Assembly: GCA_025363715.1 (NCBI GenBank)
Contig: JANYLR010000059.1
Coordinates: 28,893 to 92,892 of the forward strand
Reading direction: 5' to 3'
Length of the DNA: 64,000 bases
Source of the DNA: Holophagaceae bacterium
Lineage (GTDB): Bacteria; Acidobacteriota; Holophagae; Holophagales; Holophagaceae
Below are positions 8,385-16,431 of this stretch, piece by piece; the first letter of the stretch is position 1; the number at the start of each line of letters is the position of its first letter. The notes under the pieces are model-generated. The model was not told where the DNA came from. It searched no databases and saw only the letters and a program-made list of their open reading frames with translations. Made by a program: the position numbers and the translations under genes.

Positions 8385-8870
8385 ATGGACCGCGTCCACC
8401 TCATCACCCTTTCCGACCGGGCCTCCCGTGGGGAATACCAGGATCAGTCCACGCCCCTGCTGACCTCCTGGCTCGAAGGCCAGGGCGTGCGAACCGTGAC
8501 CGCTGCCCTCATGCCGGACGACCCAGCCCTGCTCGAGCAGGATCTGCTCGGGGCCGTTGAGCGCAGCATTCCCTTGGTGCTCACCTGCGGGGGCACCGGG
8601 TTCGGGGCCCGCGACACCACGCCGGAGGCCACCCGCCGGGTCATCGAACGGGAGGCCCCGGGCATCTGCGAGCTGATCCGCGCCAAGGGCGGCCATCCCC
8701 TGGCCTTCGCCAGCCGGGCGGTGTGCGGCATCGCCGGGCGGACGGTGATCCTGAACCTGTCCGGGCGGCCGGCGGCGGCCCTCGATCAGATCCAGCTGGC
8801 CTGGCCTCTGCTCACTCACGCCGTGGCGGTCCTGCGGAAAGAGGGGGAAGCTGGCGGTCCCTGCACATGA
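8385..8870 (+). CDS. Molybdopterin adenylyltransferase MogA/MoaB family
   Basis: A 161-residue cytoplasmic protein of the MoaB/MogA fold, which adenylylates molybdopterin before molybdate insertion. The nucleotide and molybdopterin-binding signature TCGGTGFGARDTTPEATRRV is at about 66-85, and the second conserved region LSGRPAAALDQI is near 124. The start MDRVHLITLSDRAS is typical. No other moa or moe gene is seen nearby. MogA and MoaB cannot be separated with confidence by eye. Its stop overlaps the ATG of a 71-residue ORF. Confidence 0.88.
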   Translation: MDRVHLITLSDRASRGEYQDQSTPLLTSWLEGQGVRTVTAALMPDDPALLEQDLLGAVERSIPLVLTCGGTGFGARDTTPEATRRVIEREAPGICELIRAKGGHPLAFASRAVCGIAGRTVILNLSGRPAAALDQIQLAWPLLTHAVAVLRKEGEAGGPCT

Positions 8871-9082
8871 GGGTCTGGGCCCGGATCAACCATGTGGGGT
8901 GGGTGCACCTCTGGCGCCGCCGGTCGGACTACCACCAGGCTGAGCCCTCGGCCCATTTCCTGAACGGTCGCACCGATCCGCGGTGGATCGCGGCCCCTCT
9001 GACCGCAGAGCAGCGTGGCCAGCTCGAGGCCGGTGACCTGGTGGAGATCGAGGATCCCGGCTATTTCGTGGACGAGGAGTGA
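8867..9082 (+). CDS. 71-residue protein of unknown function
   Basis: The ATG overlaps the stop of the MogA-like gene (ATGA). The protein is rich in Trp and His near the N terminus (INHVGWVHLWRRRSDYHQ) and ends with an acidic DPGYFVDEE. There is no signal peptide, Cys pair or membrane segment. The coupling supports a real gene; I do not recognise a family. Confidence 0.55.
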   Translation: MRVWARINHVGWVHLWRRRSDYHQAEPSAHFLNGRTDPRWIAAPLTAEQRGQLEAGDLVEIEDPGYFVDEE

Positions 9083-9085
9083 CCC

Positions 9086-9823
9086 TCAAGCCTGGCTGGC
9101 GATCGTGGTTTCCAGCCGCTGGTAGAGTGCCAGCAAGGCACAGCTCAGCCAGAGGTTCAGCGCCCCGGTAGTCAGGCTGAAGATCCAGAAGGCCGGATGC
9201 TTCAGGCGGACCAGGGCGGCAGGTCCCAGGTCGGGATCCGCTGTGGGCAGAAGCCGGTCCAGGGCCCAACTGGCCCCCATCTGGTAGACCAGAACCACGA
9301 GCATCATGGCGAGGACGGCCTGGACGATCCGGGGCCATTGGCGGGCCATGGCGGACTGGCTCCACTTCAGGGCCGGCACTAGGCCATCGCCCCGCAGCAG
9401 CATACGCATGGGTGCCCACCCGAACAGTGTCATGATCAGGATGCCGGGCACCAGGAACATGAGCAGGCCAATGCCGATGATCACGCTGAGGCCGATCCGG
9501 GTGAGAAAACTGCGCAGCCAACGCTCATCGAAGAGGACCTGCCATCCACCAGCGGGATTCCCCGGATGGTCCAGGGATTCCGCGTCCAGCTGAGCCTGCA
9601 GGCGAGGCAAGCAGTACATCTCCAGGGGGAGGAGTCCCGCGAGCCCGAAGATGGGTTGGAGCAGCAGGCTCGGGCCGGTGCCCGCGGCCAGCTCCAGGGC
9701 CGGGCCAAGCTGAGCCAGGCCCATGGCCAGCACAGCCAGACCCAGGGCGAGGGCCGGGTGCCGCCGAAGCAGGCGGAGGCCTTCTGAGAGGGCGCCGAGG
9801 TGGGAGGCTAAGGGAATACGCAT
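9086..9823 (-). CDS. Integral membrane protein, function unknown
   Basis: A 245-residue protein with about four to six hydrophobic spans: about 25-42 (ALALGLAVLAMGLAQL), 50-68, 112-140 (IGLSVIIGIGLLMFLVPGIL), 165-190 and 210-235. The arrangement recalls bacterial membrane proteins with duplicated spans around an FLxPGxxxMxxFGWAP element, often annotated only as DUF-type. It lies convergent to the 71-residue ORF (3 nt apart) and divergent from yqgE. Nothing points to a substrate. Confidence 0.7.
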   Translation of the reverse strand: MRIPLASHLGALSEGLRLLRRHPALALGLAVLAMGLAQLGPALELAAGTGPSLLLQPIFGLAGLLPLEMYCLPRLQAQLDAESLDHPGNPAGGWQVLFDERWLRSFLTRIGLSVIIGIGLLMFLVPGILIMTLFGWAPMRMLLRGDGLVPALKWSQSAMARQWPRIVQAVLAMMLVVLVYQMGASWALDRLLPTADPDLGPAALVRLKHPAFWIFSLTTGALNLWLSCALLALYQRLETTIASQA

Positions 9824-9865
9824 CCATCAAGACTACTTGGACCCTGGGCTATCATCATCGGCATC

Positions 9866-10378
9866 ATGTCATACGAAGCCCCCTGCCTCCTGGTGGCCAG
9901 CCCCGCGCTCCTGGACCCCAACTTCCTGCACAGCGTCGTGCTGATCGTGGAGCATGACGAGGAGGGGGCCCTGGGGCTGATCCTCAACCGTCCCTTGCCC
10001 CTGTCCCTGTCCCAGGTGAGTCAGGAGGGGGGTATGGACTACCACGGTTCCGATGAAGCCACCGCCTGGCGAGGCGGGCCGGTGGATCCCCAGCGCGGGA
10101 TCCTGCTGGTGCAGGGGGGTCTGCCCGAGGAGGAGGACACCGTGGTGGACCTCACCCACTTCGTGAGCCACCGCAAGGACCTGCTTGAGGCCCTGCTGGC
10201 TGATCCCCTGGGCCGCTACCGACTCTTCCTCGGCTACGCCGGCTGGAGCCCGGGTCAGCTGGACCAGGAGCTGGAGGTCGGTGCCTGGACCCGCCGTCCC
10301 CTGGTTTCGGAATGGCTGATGCACCCGGATCCCACCGGGCTTTGGCAGGCGGCCCTCGGCAGCGGCGCCAACGGGTAG
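9866..10378 (+). CDS. YqgE/AlgH family protein (UPF0301)
   Basis: A 170-residue protein of the YqgE/AlgH family. The family pattern is clear: PCLLVASPALLDPNFLHSVV at the N terminus, GALGLILNRPL, WRGGPVDPQRGILLV, LFLGYAGWSPGQLDQEL, and a final TRRPLVSEW region. In pseudomonads AlgH has been linked to alginate regulation, but the biochemical role in the family is not settled. The length is normal. It stands alone before the AT-rich amt promoter region. Confidence 0.92.
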   Translation: MSYEAPCLLVASPALLDPNFLHSVVLIVEHDEEGALGLILNRPLPLSLSQVSQEGGMDYHGSDEATAWRGGPVDPQRGILLVQGGLPEEEDTVVDLTHFVSHRKDLLEALLADPLGRYRLFLGYAGWSPGQLDQELEVGAWTRRPLVSEWLMHPDPTGLWQAALGSGANG

Positions 10379-10397
10379 GCAGGGAGGTCTGGGCCAG

Positions 10398-10467
10398 TTT
10401 ATATATTTATTAATTTTTTTTATAGTTAGCTGTAATTAATATATTTAGCTTATTTATCGTGCAAAAT
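10398..10467 (+). promoter_or_regulatory. AT-rich promoter region of amt-glnK
   Basis: About 70 bases consisting almost wholly of A and T (runs such as TTTATATATTTATTAATTTT) lie 35 nt before the amt ribosome-binding site (GGAGG at 10493-10497). They stand out sharply in a GC-rich window. I looked for a sigma-54 element (GG-N10-GC) and found no convincing one. The block is likely to hold the promoter and perhaps a regulator or UP element; individual boxes cannot be assigned. Confidence 0.5.
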
Positions 10468-10502
10468 GATCAGGTCCACGAGCTGCCTTCACGGAGGAAC
10501 CC

Positions 10503-11825
10503 ATGACCTGGAAGCGAACCCTAGGCTGCCTCGCCATCCTTGGCGCCGGGATGCCCCTGCTTGCCCAGGGCGGCACTCCAGTGAATGATTCCGGGGCCAC
10601 AGCCTGGATGCTCACCTCCACCACCCTGGTGCTGTTGATGGTGCCGGGACTGGCGATGTTCTACGGCGGCCTGGTCCGCACCAAGAATGTGCTGGGCACC
10701 ATGATGCATTCCTTCGCGGCCATGGCCGTGGTGGGTGTGCTCTGGGCTGTCGTGGGCTACTCCCTCAGCTTCGGCCCCGGCGCCCTGGGTGGCCTTATCG
10801 GCTGGAGCCGCGGACTGCTGTTCCTTCGCAGCATCGACCAGACGATCCTCCCCGCCGGTGTGCCCGAGTACGCCTTCGCCATGTTCCAGGGGAAGTTCGC
10901 CATCATCACGCCGGCCCTGATCGCCGGGGCGGTGGCCGAGCGGATCTCCTTCCGGGGTTGGGTGGCCTTCATCACGCTTTGGGTGCTCTTCGTGTACTGC
11001 CCGCTCTGCCATTGGGTCTGGGCCTCGGATGGCTATTTCTTCAACCTCGGCGCGAAGGGTGCCATCGACTTTGCGGGCGGCACCGTCGTCCACATCTCCT
11101 CGGGGGTGGCCGGCCTCGCCCTGGCGTTGTATCTGGGCGCCCGCCACGGCTATCCCAAGACCGCCATGGCGCCCAACAACCTCACCTTCACGCTCATTGG
11201 CGCGGGCTTGCTGTGGGTGGGTTGGTTCGGCTTCAATGCGGGCTCCTCCATCGCCTCGAATCTCGAAACCGCCCGGGCCCTTACGGTCACCCAGGTCGCC
11301 GCCGCCACTGGCGCCCTCACCTGGGTGCTCATCGAAACCATCCGGGATGACAAGCCCACCAGCCTCGGCATGGCCTCGGGCATCCTGGCTGGTCTGGTGG
11401 TCATTACCCCCGCCGCCGGTGTCGTGCAGGTGGGCGGCGCCATCGCTCTCGGAGCCATCGCTTCCTGCTGCTGCTTCGGCATGATTCTGCTGAAGAACCG
11501 CCTGGGCTACGACGATTCCCTGGACGCCTTCGGCATCCACGGGACCGGGGGCATCGTCGGGGCCCTGGGACTCACCTTCTTCATTCGTGGATCCTGGTGG
11601 GCGGAGGCTGGAGCCAAGGTTCCGGGCTGGGGCATCCTTTCCCAGCTGAAGGTGCAGGCCTTCGCGGTGGGCACCACCATCGTGTTCTCGGTCGGCATGA
11701 CACTTCTCATCGCATTCCTGGTGGAGAAGTTCATCGGCCTTCGGGTAAGTGAGACGGTTGAGAAGACCGGCCTCGACCACGACCTCCATGGCGAACGGGC
11801 CTACGGCCTGAACAACCTGAACTGA
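10503..11825 (+). CDS. amt: Ammonium transporter Amt
   Basis: A 440-residue inner-membrane channel for ammonium/ammonia with a probable cleaved signal sequence (ending near ...LLAQG) and 11 predicted spans. Conserved Amt features are present: AWMLTSTTLVLLMVPGLAMF with YGGLVRTKNV, the first pore His in FAGGTVVHISSGVAGLAL, and the second in LDAFGIHGTGGIVGAL. A PII gene follows after 12 nt, as usual, which implies control of the channel by PII binding. Its start has a GGAGG 5 nt upstream. The AT-rich promoter region is described separately. Confidence 0.96.
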   Translation: MTWKRTLGCLAILGAGMPLLAQGGTPVNDSGATAWMLTSTTLVLLMVPGLAMFYGGLVRTKNVLGTMMHSFAAMAVVGVLWAVVGYSLSFGPGALGGLIGWSRGLLFLRSIDQTILPAGVPEYAFAMFQGKFAIITPALIAGAVAERISFRGWVAFITLWVLFVYCPLCHWVWASDGYFFNLGAKGAIDFAGGTVVHISSGVAGLALALYLGARHGYPKTAMAPNNLTFTLIGAGLLWVGWFGFNAGSSIASNLETARALTVTQVAAATGALTWVLIETIRDDKPTSLGMASGILAGLVVITPAAGVVQVGGAIALGAIASCCCFGMILLKNRLGYDDSLDAFGIHGTGGIVGALGLTFFIRGSWWAEAGAKVPGWGILSQLKVQAFAVGTTIVFSVGMTLLIAFLVEKFIGLRVSETVEKTGLDHDLHGERAYGLNNLN

Positions 11826-11837
11826 TCGGAGTACCCG

Positions 11838-12179
11838 ATGAAACTCATCACCGCCATCATTCCGGAAGAAAAACTCGACGAGGTCCGCGAGGCCCTGATC
11901 GAGGCCGAAATTGAACGCATCACCGTGCTGCGGGTCAGTGGTCACGGGCGCCAGCAGGAGATCGTCATCCAGCGGGGCAAAAAGGTGGTACCCAACCTGA
12001 TTCCCAAGGTGCAGATCACCATCGCCTGCAACGATGCCTTCGAGGACATCACCGTGGACACCATCATCCGCACCGCCAGGCACGGCGGTGGCGAAGTGGG
12101 TGACGGCAAGATCTTCGTCCAGGATCTGAAGGAGTGCGTCCGCATCCGCACCGGGGAACGGGGCGGCCAGGCCATCTAG
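11838..12179 (+). CDS. glnK: PII nitrogen-regulatory protein (GlnK type), atypical T-loop
   Basis: A 113-residue trimeric signal protein that reads ATP/ADP and 2-oxoglutarate and gates the Amt channel. It has the PII start MKLITAIIPEEKLDEVREAL, the C-terminal GDGKIFV and the RIRTGERG signature. The T-loop is atypical: where E. coli PII has Tyr46 and Tyr51 (YRGAEY), this protein has QRGKKV and is one residue shorter, so the Tyr that GlnD uridylylates is absent. The B-loop before GDGK (RHGGGEV) is two residues longer than QTGKI. The amt-glnK pairing makes an AmtB-docking role the likely one. Confidence 0.93.
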   Translation: MKLITAIIPEEKLDEVREALIEAEIERITVLRVSGHGRQQEIVIQRGKKVVPNLIPKVQITIACNDAFEDITVDTIIRTARHGGGEVGDGKIFVQDLKECVRIRTGERGGQAI

Positions 12180-12283
12180 AGGCGTAAAACATCCGAATGC
12201 CGCTGCGCGGCGCCTGTACGGAGTGCTGACAGAGGTTCGGGCCCCAGGCCTGCTGTGGATTTAAATGGGCTCTCGGAGCGTGT

Positions 12284-13231
12284 ATGGTTCGCTCTGGGGG
12301 GCGGAGCGCGATGGGGCTTTTTTCGGGGGATTGGGTCGAGGTGCTCTCAGCCGGCGAGATCCTGGCCACTCTGGATGCCAACCAGTCGCTGGAGGGCCTG
12401 CCCTTCATGCCGGAGATGCTGGCCTTCTGCGGAGAGACCTTCCAGGTGCAGATCCGCGCGGATCGCACCTGCGTCAGGGCCCTCCCGCCCGGTGAACATG
12501 AGCCGATCCGGGGTCTCCAGGGTAGTGTGGTGCTGGCCGGGCTCCGGTGTGATGGTCGCTCCCACGGGAGCTGCCAGCTGGGCTGCATGCTCTTCTGGAA
12601 GGAGGCCTGGCTGAAGAAGGCGACGGGTCCGCGCCCCGGCCGGGAATTCCCGGCGGGACCGCCGGCAGCCGGACTCCCGGTGACCCGGGGCCAGGACCCA
12701 TCGATTTTCTTCTGCCAGGGCACAGAGTTGGGGCGGGCGACCAGGCAAGGCCGGTCGAAATGGAACCCCAATGAGTACCTCATGCTGCTGCGGGCGGGTA
12801 CTTTCACGGTTCCCGAGCTGGTCCGGATGCTGCACACCGCCGGCAGCCGCAAGGTGGAGCTGGCGCTCCGCTCGCGCTTCCAGTCCCGCACCCCGGCGGC
12901 TCCGGAGGAGGCCGGTGAAGTGCTGGAGTTGCAGCCGGGGGAATGGGTCGAGGTTAAGGAGATGCAGGAGATCCTGCGGACCCTTGATGCCCGCCATTGC
13001 CGCAAGGGCCTGGCCTTCAGCAACGACATGTTCGGATTCTGCGGCCGGAGGTTCCAGGTACAGCACCGCATCCACACCCTCCTGGATGAAAAGTCGGGGA
13101 AGCTTCGGAAGGTCCAGCACACCGTCACCCTGGCGGGTACCGACTGCCAGAAATACATGGGTTGTGCCCGCCAGATGCCCCTCCTCTGGCGCGAGCTTTG
13201 GCTACGACGGGTGGCCTCGCCCTGGGTCTGA
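12284..13231 (+). CDS. Protein with a duplicated Cys-rich domain, function unknown
   Basis: A 315-residue protein made of two related domains of about 90 residues. The first (about 14-114) begins GDWVEVLSAGEILATLD, has FCGETFQV, and ends with a Cys/His cluster RCDGRSHGSCQLGC then FWKEAWLKK. The second (about 222-312) begins GEWVEVKEMQEILRTLD, has FCGRRFQV, and ends DCQKYMGCARQMPLLW then RELWLRRV. A non-conserved linker joins them. The spacing of Cys and His suggests metal binding. The second copy has lost the His and one Cys of the cluster. No signal peptide. An alternative start at 12311 (MGLFSGDWVEV) also has a GGAG. I do not recognise a named family. Confidence 0.65.
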   Translation: MVRSGGRSAMGLFSGDWVEVLSAGEILATLDANQSLEGLPFMPEMLAFCGETFQVQIRADRTCVRALPPGEHEPIRGLQGSVVLAGLRCDGRSHGSCQLGCMLFWKEAWLKKATGPRPGREFPAGPPAAGLPVTRGQDPSIFFCQGTELGRATRQGRSKWNPNEYLMLLRAGTFTVPELVRMLHTAGSRKVELALRSRFQSRTPAAPEEAGEVLELQPGEWVEVKEMQEILRTLDARHCRKGLAFSNDMFGFCGRRFQVQHRIHTLLDEKSGKLRKVQHTVTLAGTDCQKYMGCARQMPLLWRELWLRRVASPWV

Positions 13232-13294
13232 TGGGCAACGACCGTCCAGGATTCCTGGAAGGCTGGGCAGCCCTGGCTGGGGTAGCCTCGGATC

Positions 13295-14716
13295 ATGCGT
13301 TCCCTCGTCTGGTTCAGGGGCAAGGATCTCCGGGTGGCGGACCATGAGCCGCTGTTCGAGGCCATGACTTCGGGAGAGGTCATCCCGCTCTTCGTGCTGG
13401 ATCCCTACTTCTTCAGCCCGGACCGCGCCCGGGAGCTGCCACACCGCATGCAGTTCCTCCTTGATTCGCTGCGGGACCTGGAGGCCAGCCTAGCCCGGCT
13501 GGGCTCGCGCCTGCTGGTGGTGCCAGGCCGCAGCGTGGACGTGGTGCCGCGCCTGGCTGCGGAATGGAAGGTGGACCAAGTGCTGGCGCACCGCTGGGTG
13601 GAGCCCTTCGGTCGCGAGCGTGATCGCAGGGTGGGGGAGTCCCTGGAGCGAATGGGCGTGGGTTTCCGGCTGTTCGAAGGCGAAACCCTGCTGGCGCCGG
13701 GTTCAGTACGAAACGGACAGGGGGCCATGTTCCGGGTGTTCACTCCCTTCAGCAGGGCTGCATCGGCGCGACTGAACTTGGGCCCATCCCGGCCAGCGCC
13801 CCCGTCGCTGCCGCCCTTGCCGGAGGACCTCTTGGCCAGGACGATTCCCATTCCATCGATGGAGGAGCTGGGCCTGGCGCGGAATCCTGACCTGCAACCA
13901 GGAGGTGAGGGGAACGCTCGCAGCCGCCTGCAGGCCTTTGCCACAGGTCCGATCAGGTCCTACGGCACGGACCGCGACCGCATGGACCTTCCCGGCACCT
14001 CGCGTCTGAGCGCCGATCTTAAATTCGGCACTCTGTCCGTGCACGCGGTCTGGCAGGCCGCGGTGGCGGCCGAGCGGGGCGAATCCGGGCGGCGCTACCT
14101 TACTGAGCTGCTTTGGCGCGAATTCAGCCACCACCTGTTGTGGGAATGGCCGGAGCTGCTCCAGCAGCCCTTCCGCCCCGACTTCGCGGGCTTCCCCTGG
14201 CCGCAGGACGAGGGGGCGTGGGTGGCCTGGACCGAAGGTCGAACTGGCTATCCCGTGGTGGATGCTGCGGCCCGCCAGCTGCTGGCCGAAGGCTTCGTTC
14301 ACAATCGGGCGCGCATGGTGGCCGCCAGTTTCCTCACCAAACATCTGCTCCTGGACTACCGGCTTGGCGAAGCCCACTACATGCGTTGGCTCACGGATGG
14401 CGACTGGGCCCAGAACAACGCCGGCTGGCAGTGGAGCGCGGGGTGCGGCTGCGATGCCCAGCCCTGGTTCCGCATCTTCAATCCGGTCACGCAGGGACGG
14501 AAGTTTGATCCCGACGGCGCCTATGTGAGGCGCTGGGTGCCCGCGCTGGCGGAGTGTCCCACCGCCTTCATCCACGAACCCTGGAGGGCCCCGAAGAGCC
14601 TGCGGAGCCACTTCGACTATCCCGATCCCATCGTGGATCACGCCTTCGCCCGACAACGATTCCTCGCGACGGCGCGGGGGTATCTGGGCCGGACCGGGGC
14701 GGGGAACCCGGGCTGA
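13295..14716 (+). CDS. phr: Deoxyribodipyrimidine photolyase
   Basis: A 473-residue flavoprotein that uses light to repair pyrimidine dimers. The N-terminal alpha/beta antenna domain starts SLVWFRGKDLRVADHEPL. The FAD-binding helical domain contains ELLWREFSHHLLWEWPEL, GRTGYPVVDAAARQL and NRARMVAASFLTKHLLLD. It also contains NNAGWQWSAGCGCDAQPWFR, a segment characteristic of CPD photolyases. The length and motifs fit a class I CPD photolyase better than a cryptochrome or a (6-4) enzyme, though that is not certain. The upstream gene is the duplicated Cys-rich protein; 63 nt separate them. Confidence 0.92.
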   Translation: MRSLVWFRGKDLRVADHEPLFEAMTSGEVIPLFVLDPYFFSPDRARELPHRMQFLLDSLRDLEASLARLGSRLLVVPGRSVDVVPRLAAEWKVDQVLAHRWVEPFGRERDRRVGESLERMGVGFRLFEGETLLAPGSVRNGQGAMFRVFTPFSRAASARLNLGPSRPAPPSLPPLPEDLLARTIPIPSMEELGLARNPDLQPGGEGNARSRLQAFATGPIRSYGTDRDRMDLPGTSRLSADLKFGTLSVHAVWQAAVAAERGESGRRYLTELLWREFSHHLLWEWPELLQQPFRPDFAGFPWPQDEGAWVAWTEGRTGYPVVDAAARQLLAEGFVHNRARMVAASFLTKHLLLDYRLGEAHYMRWLTDGDWAQNNAGWQWSAGCGCDAQPWFRIFNPVTQGRKFDPDGAYVRRWVPALAECPTAFIHEPWRAPKSLRSHFDYPDPIVDHAFARQRFLATARGYLGRTGAGNPG

Positions 14717-14774
14717 TGGTTTACGGCATCGAAGGGGCAGGGGGCCTGGCTCGGTCCGAAACAAGCGCCAGGAT

Positions 14775-15767
14775 TCAGGGAATCAGCAGCACCTTGCCGG
14801 TGGTCGTCCTGGATTCCAGGAGTCGATGGGCCTCGGCGCCATCGGCGAGGGGTATTCGGGCCGCAACGTGAACCTTCAGAAGGCCCCGGCGCACCCAGTC
14901 GAAGAGCTCTTCCGCCCGGTTGAGACGGTCTTTGCGGGTGCGCAGCACATTCCATAGATCGCCGCCCGTGAGGCTCTTGCTGGTATCCATCAGGTAGCGT
15001 GGATCCACTGGCACAGGGTCCCCCCCGGCCATGCCGAAGAAGACCACGTGACCCCCGGTGCGGGCAGCTTCCAGGCTCTTCTGCAGGGTGGAGCCCACGC
15101 TGTCGTAGACCACGTCCACGCCCTCGCTCAGGACCAAGCCAGCCTCGTCCACCTCGGAGCTGAAGTCGCGGGCCGCCTGGGACCAGTCCTCGCCGAACAG
15201 GACCACCTGCTTGGCCCCTGCGTCCAGGGCGGATTGGATCTTCGATTCTCTGGAAACGATGCCTAGGATCTCTGCCCCCAGCAGGTTGGCCATCTGCACC
15301 AGGAGCAGGCCCACGCCCCCGGCCGCCGCATGCACCAGCACGCTGTCGCCCTCCTTGATGGCGTGGCTGTCCCGCACCAGGTACTGGGCGGTGAGGCCTT
15401 GCAGGAGCACGGCGGCGGCCACCTCAAATGAGATATCGTCCGGCAGGGGAATGAGCTTGGCGACGGGGACCACCACCCGCTGGGCATGGGCAAAGGGGCT
15501 ATCCGCAAAGGCCACGCGATCTCCGACCTTGATTCCCGCCACACCCGGGCCCACCGCCTCCACCTCGCCCGCGGCCTCGTAGCCGGCGATCCAGGGAGCT
15601 GCCCCCCTCAGGTGGTAGCGGCCCTGGCGTCGGTAGCAGTCGGCGAAGTCCATGCCGATGGCCCCGGTAAGGATGCTCACCTCGCCAAGGCCAGGCACGG
15701 GATCGGGGACCGCTTGCCAGACCAGGACTTCCGGGCCGCCGTACTGGCTGAAGGTGAGGGCTTGCAT
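14775..15767 (-). CDS. NADPH:quinone oxidoreductase (zeta-crystallin type)
   Basis: A 330-residue medium-chain dehydrogenase/reductase without the structural zinc Cys set. It starts MQALTFSQYGGPEVL and has GYEAAGEVEAVGPGVAGIKV, VLLQGLTAQYLV and the NADPH-binding AAAGGVGLLLVQMA. QorA-like enzymes reduce quinones by one electron or reduce enone substrates. I placed the start at 15767, which has a GGAGG 6-7 nt upstream and begins at the conserved N terminus; the longer open frame adds 50 unconserved residues. It lies convergent to phr, with no clear partner. Confidence 0.9.
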   Translation of the reverse strand: MQALTFSQYGGPEVLVWQAVPDPVPGLGEVSILTGAIGMDFADCYRRQGRYHLRGAAPWIAGYEAAGEVEAVGPGVAGIKVGDRVAFADSPFAHAQRVVVPVAKLIPLPDDISFEVAAAVLLQGLTAQYLVRDSHAIKEGDSVLVHAAAGGVGLLLVQMANLLGAEILGIVSRESKIQSALDAGAKQVVLFGEDWSQAARDFSSEVDEAGLVLSEGVDVVYDSVGSTLQKSLEAARTGGHVVFFGMAGGDPVPVDPRYLMDTSKSLTGGDLWNVLRTRKDRLNRAEELFDWVRRGLLKVHVAARIPLADGAEAHRLLESRTTTGKVLLIP

Positions 15768-16050
15768 GGGCAGCCTCCGAAGGGTCCCGGCCGCTGGGTG
15801 ATCTCCCGGCCAAACTCGCTTCCATGTCCAGGGTAGTCCCGTGTCCCCGCACCCGGTGGCCTTCCTTGGGATTGGGCCGTCCGGCTGCTGTTCAAGGCTG
15901 ACCCCTTGGGGCTTCACGCGGATGGCGAGTGCCGTCGAGTATGGCCCCTCAGCCGAAGAGGTTCATGTCATCCGCCCGGCAGGTGCCTGATAGAGTGGGG
16001 AGGGACAATCTAGTCTTATCCCTTTTACTTTATTGACTTACGGGTAGCCC

Positions 16051-16332
16051 ATGCACACCATTCGATTCGATGGCAAGACGCCCGGCGCGGCGGAATGCGA
16101 CCGGGAGACGGCACTCCTCGCGGCCAGCACCAAGGCCGCCGTGCCGCTGCCCCACCGCTGCGGCGGCCATGCCCGCTGCGGCACCTGTGTGGTCACTATA
16201 GTTGAAGGGGCCGAACACCTCAGCGAGATGGGTGGGGCCGAGACCCGGGTCCTCAAGGCCTTGAAAGCCACCCCCGACCAGCGCCTGGCCTGCCAGACCT
16301 GGGCCCGGGGCGATGTGAGTTGCCGATATTGA
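16051..16332 (+). CDS. [2Fe-2S] ferredoxin
   Basis: A 93-residue electron carrier with the ligand set of a plant/adrenodoxin-type ferredoxin fold: Cys in HRCGGHARCGTCVV (C-x5-C-x2-C) and a fourth Cys in RLACQTW. The first half is unusually rich in Ala. It is a single gene followed by a hairpin, so its partners are not encoded next to it. Function beyond electron transfer is unknown. Confidence 0.87.
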   Translation: MHTIRFDGKTPGAAECDRETALLAASTKAAVPLPHRCGGHARCGTCVVTIVEGAEHLSEMGGAETRVLKALKATPDQRLACQTWARGDVSCRY

Positions 16333-16382
16333 TTGTGTTGTTGCAGGCGCGGATCTACTTGAACTGAAATTTAGTCACAAGA

Positions 16383-16408
16383 AAAGCCGCCCGAAGTTTG
16401 GCGGCTTT
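16383..16408. terminator. Bidirectional terminator between the ferredoxin and beta-helix genes
   Basis: A 9-bp inverted repeat, AAAGCCGCC and GGCGGCTTT, has an 8-nt loop. It separates the plus-strand ferredoxin gene from the minus-strand beta-helix gene that ends at 16432. The T tracts are short. Confidence 0.65.
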
Positions 16409-16431
16409 CCCCGTTCCTTTCAGGCATCGTC

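Noticed and set aside
10521..12083. A 520-codon minus-strand frame opposite amt-glnK
   Set aside because: Same reason: composition typical of an antisense frame; the sense genes are certain.
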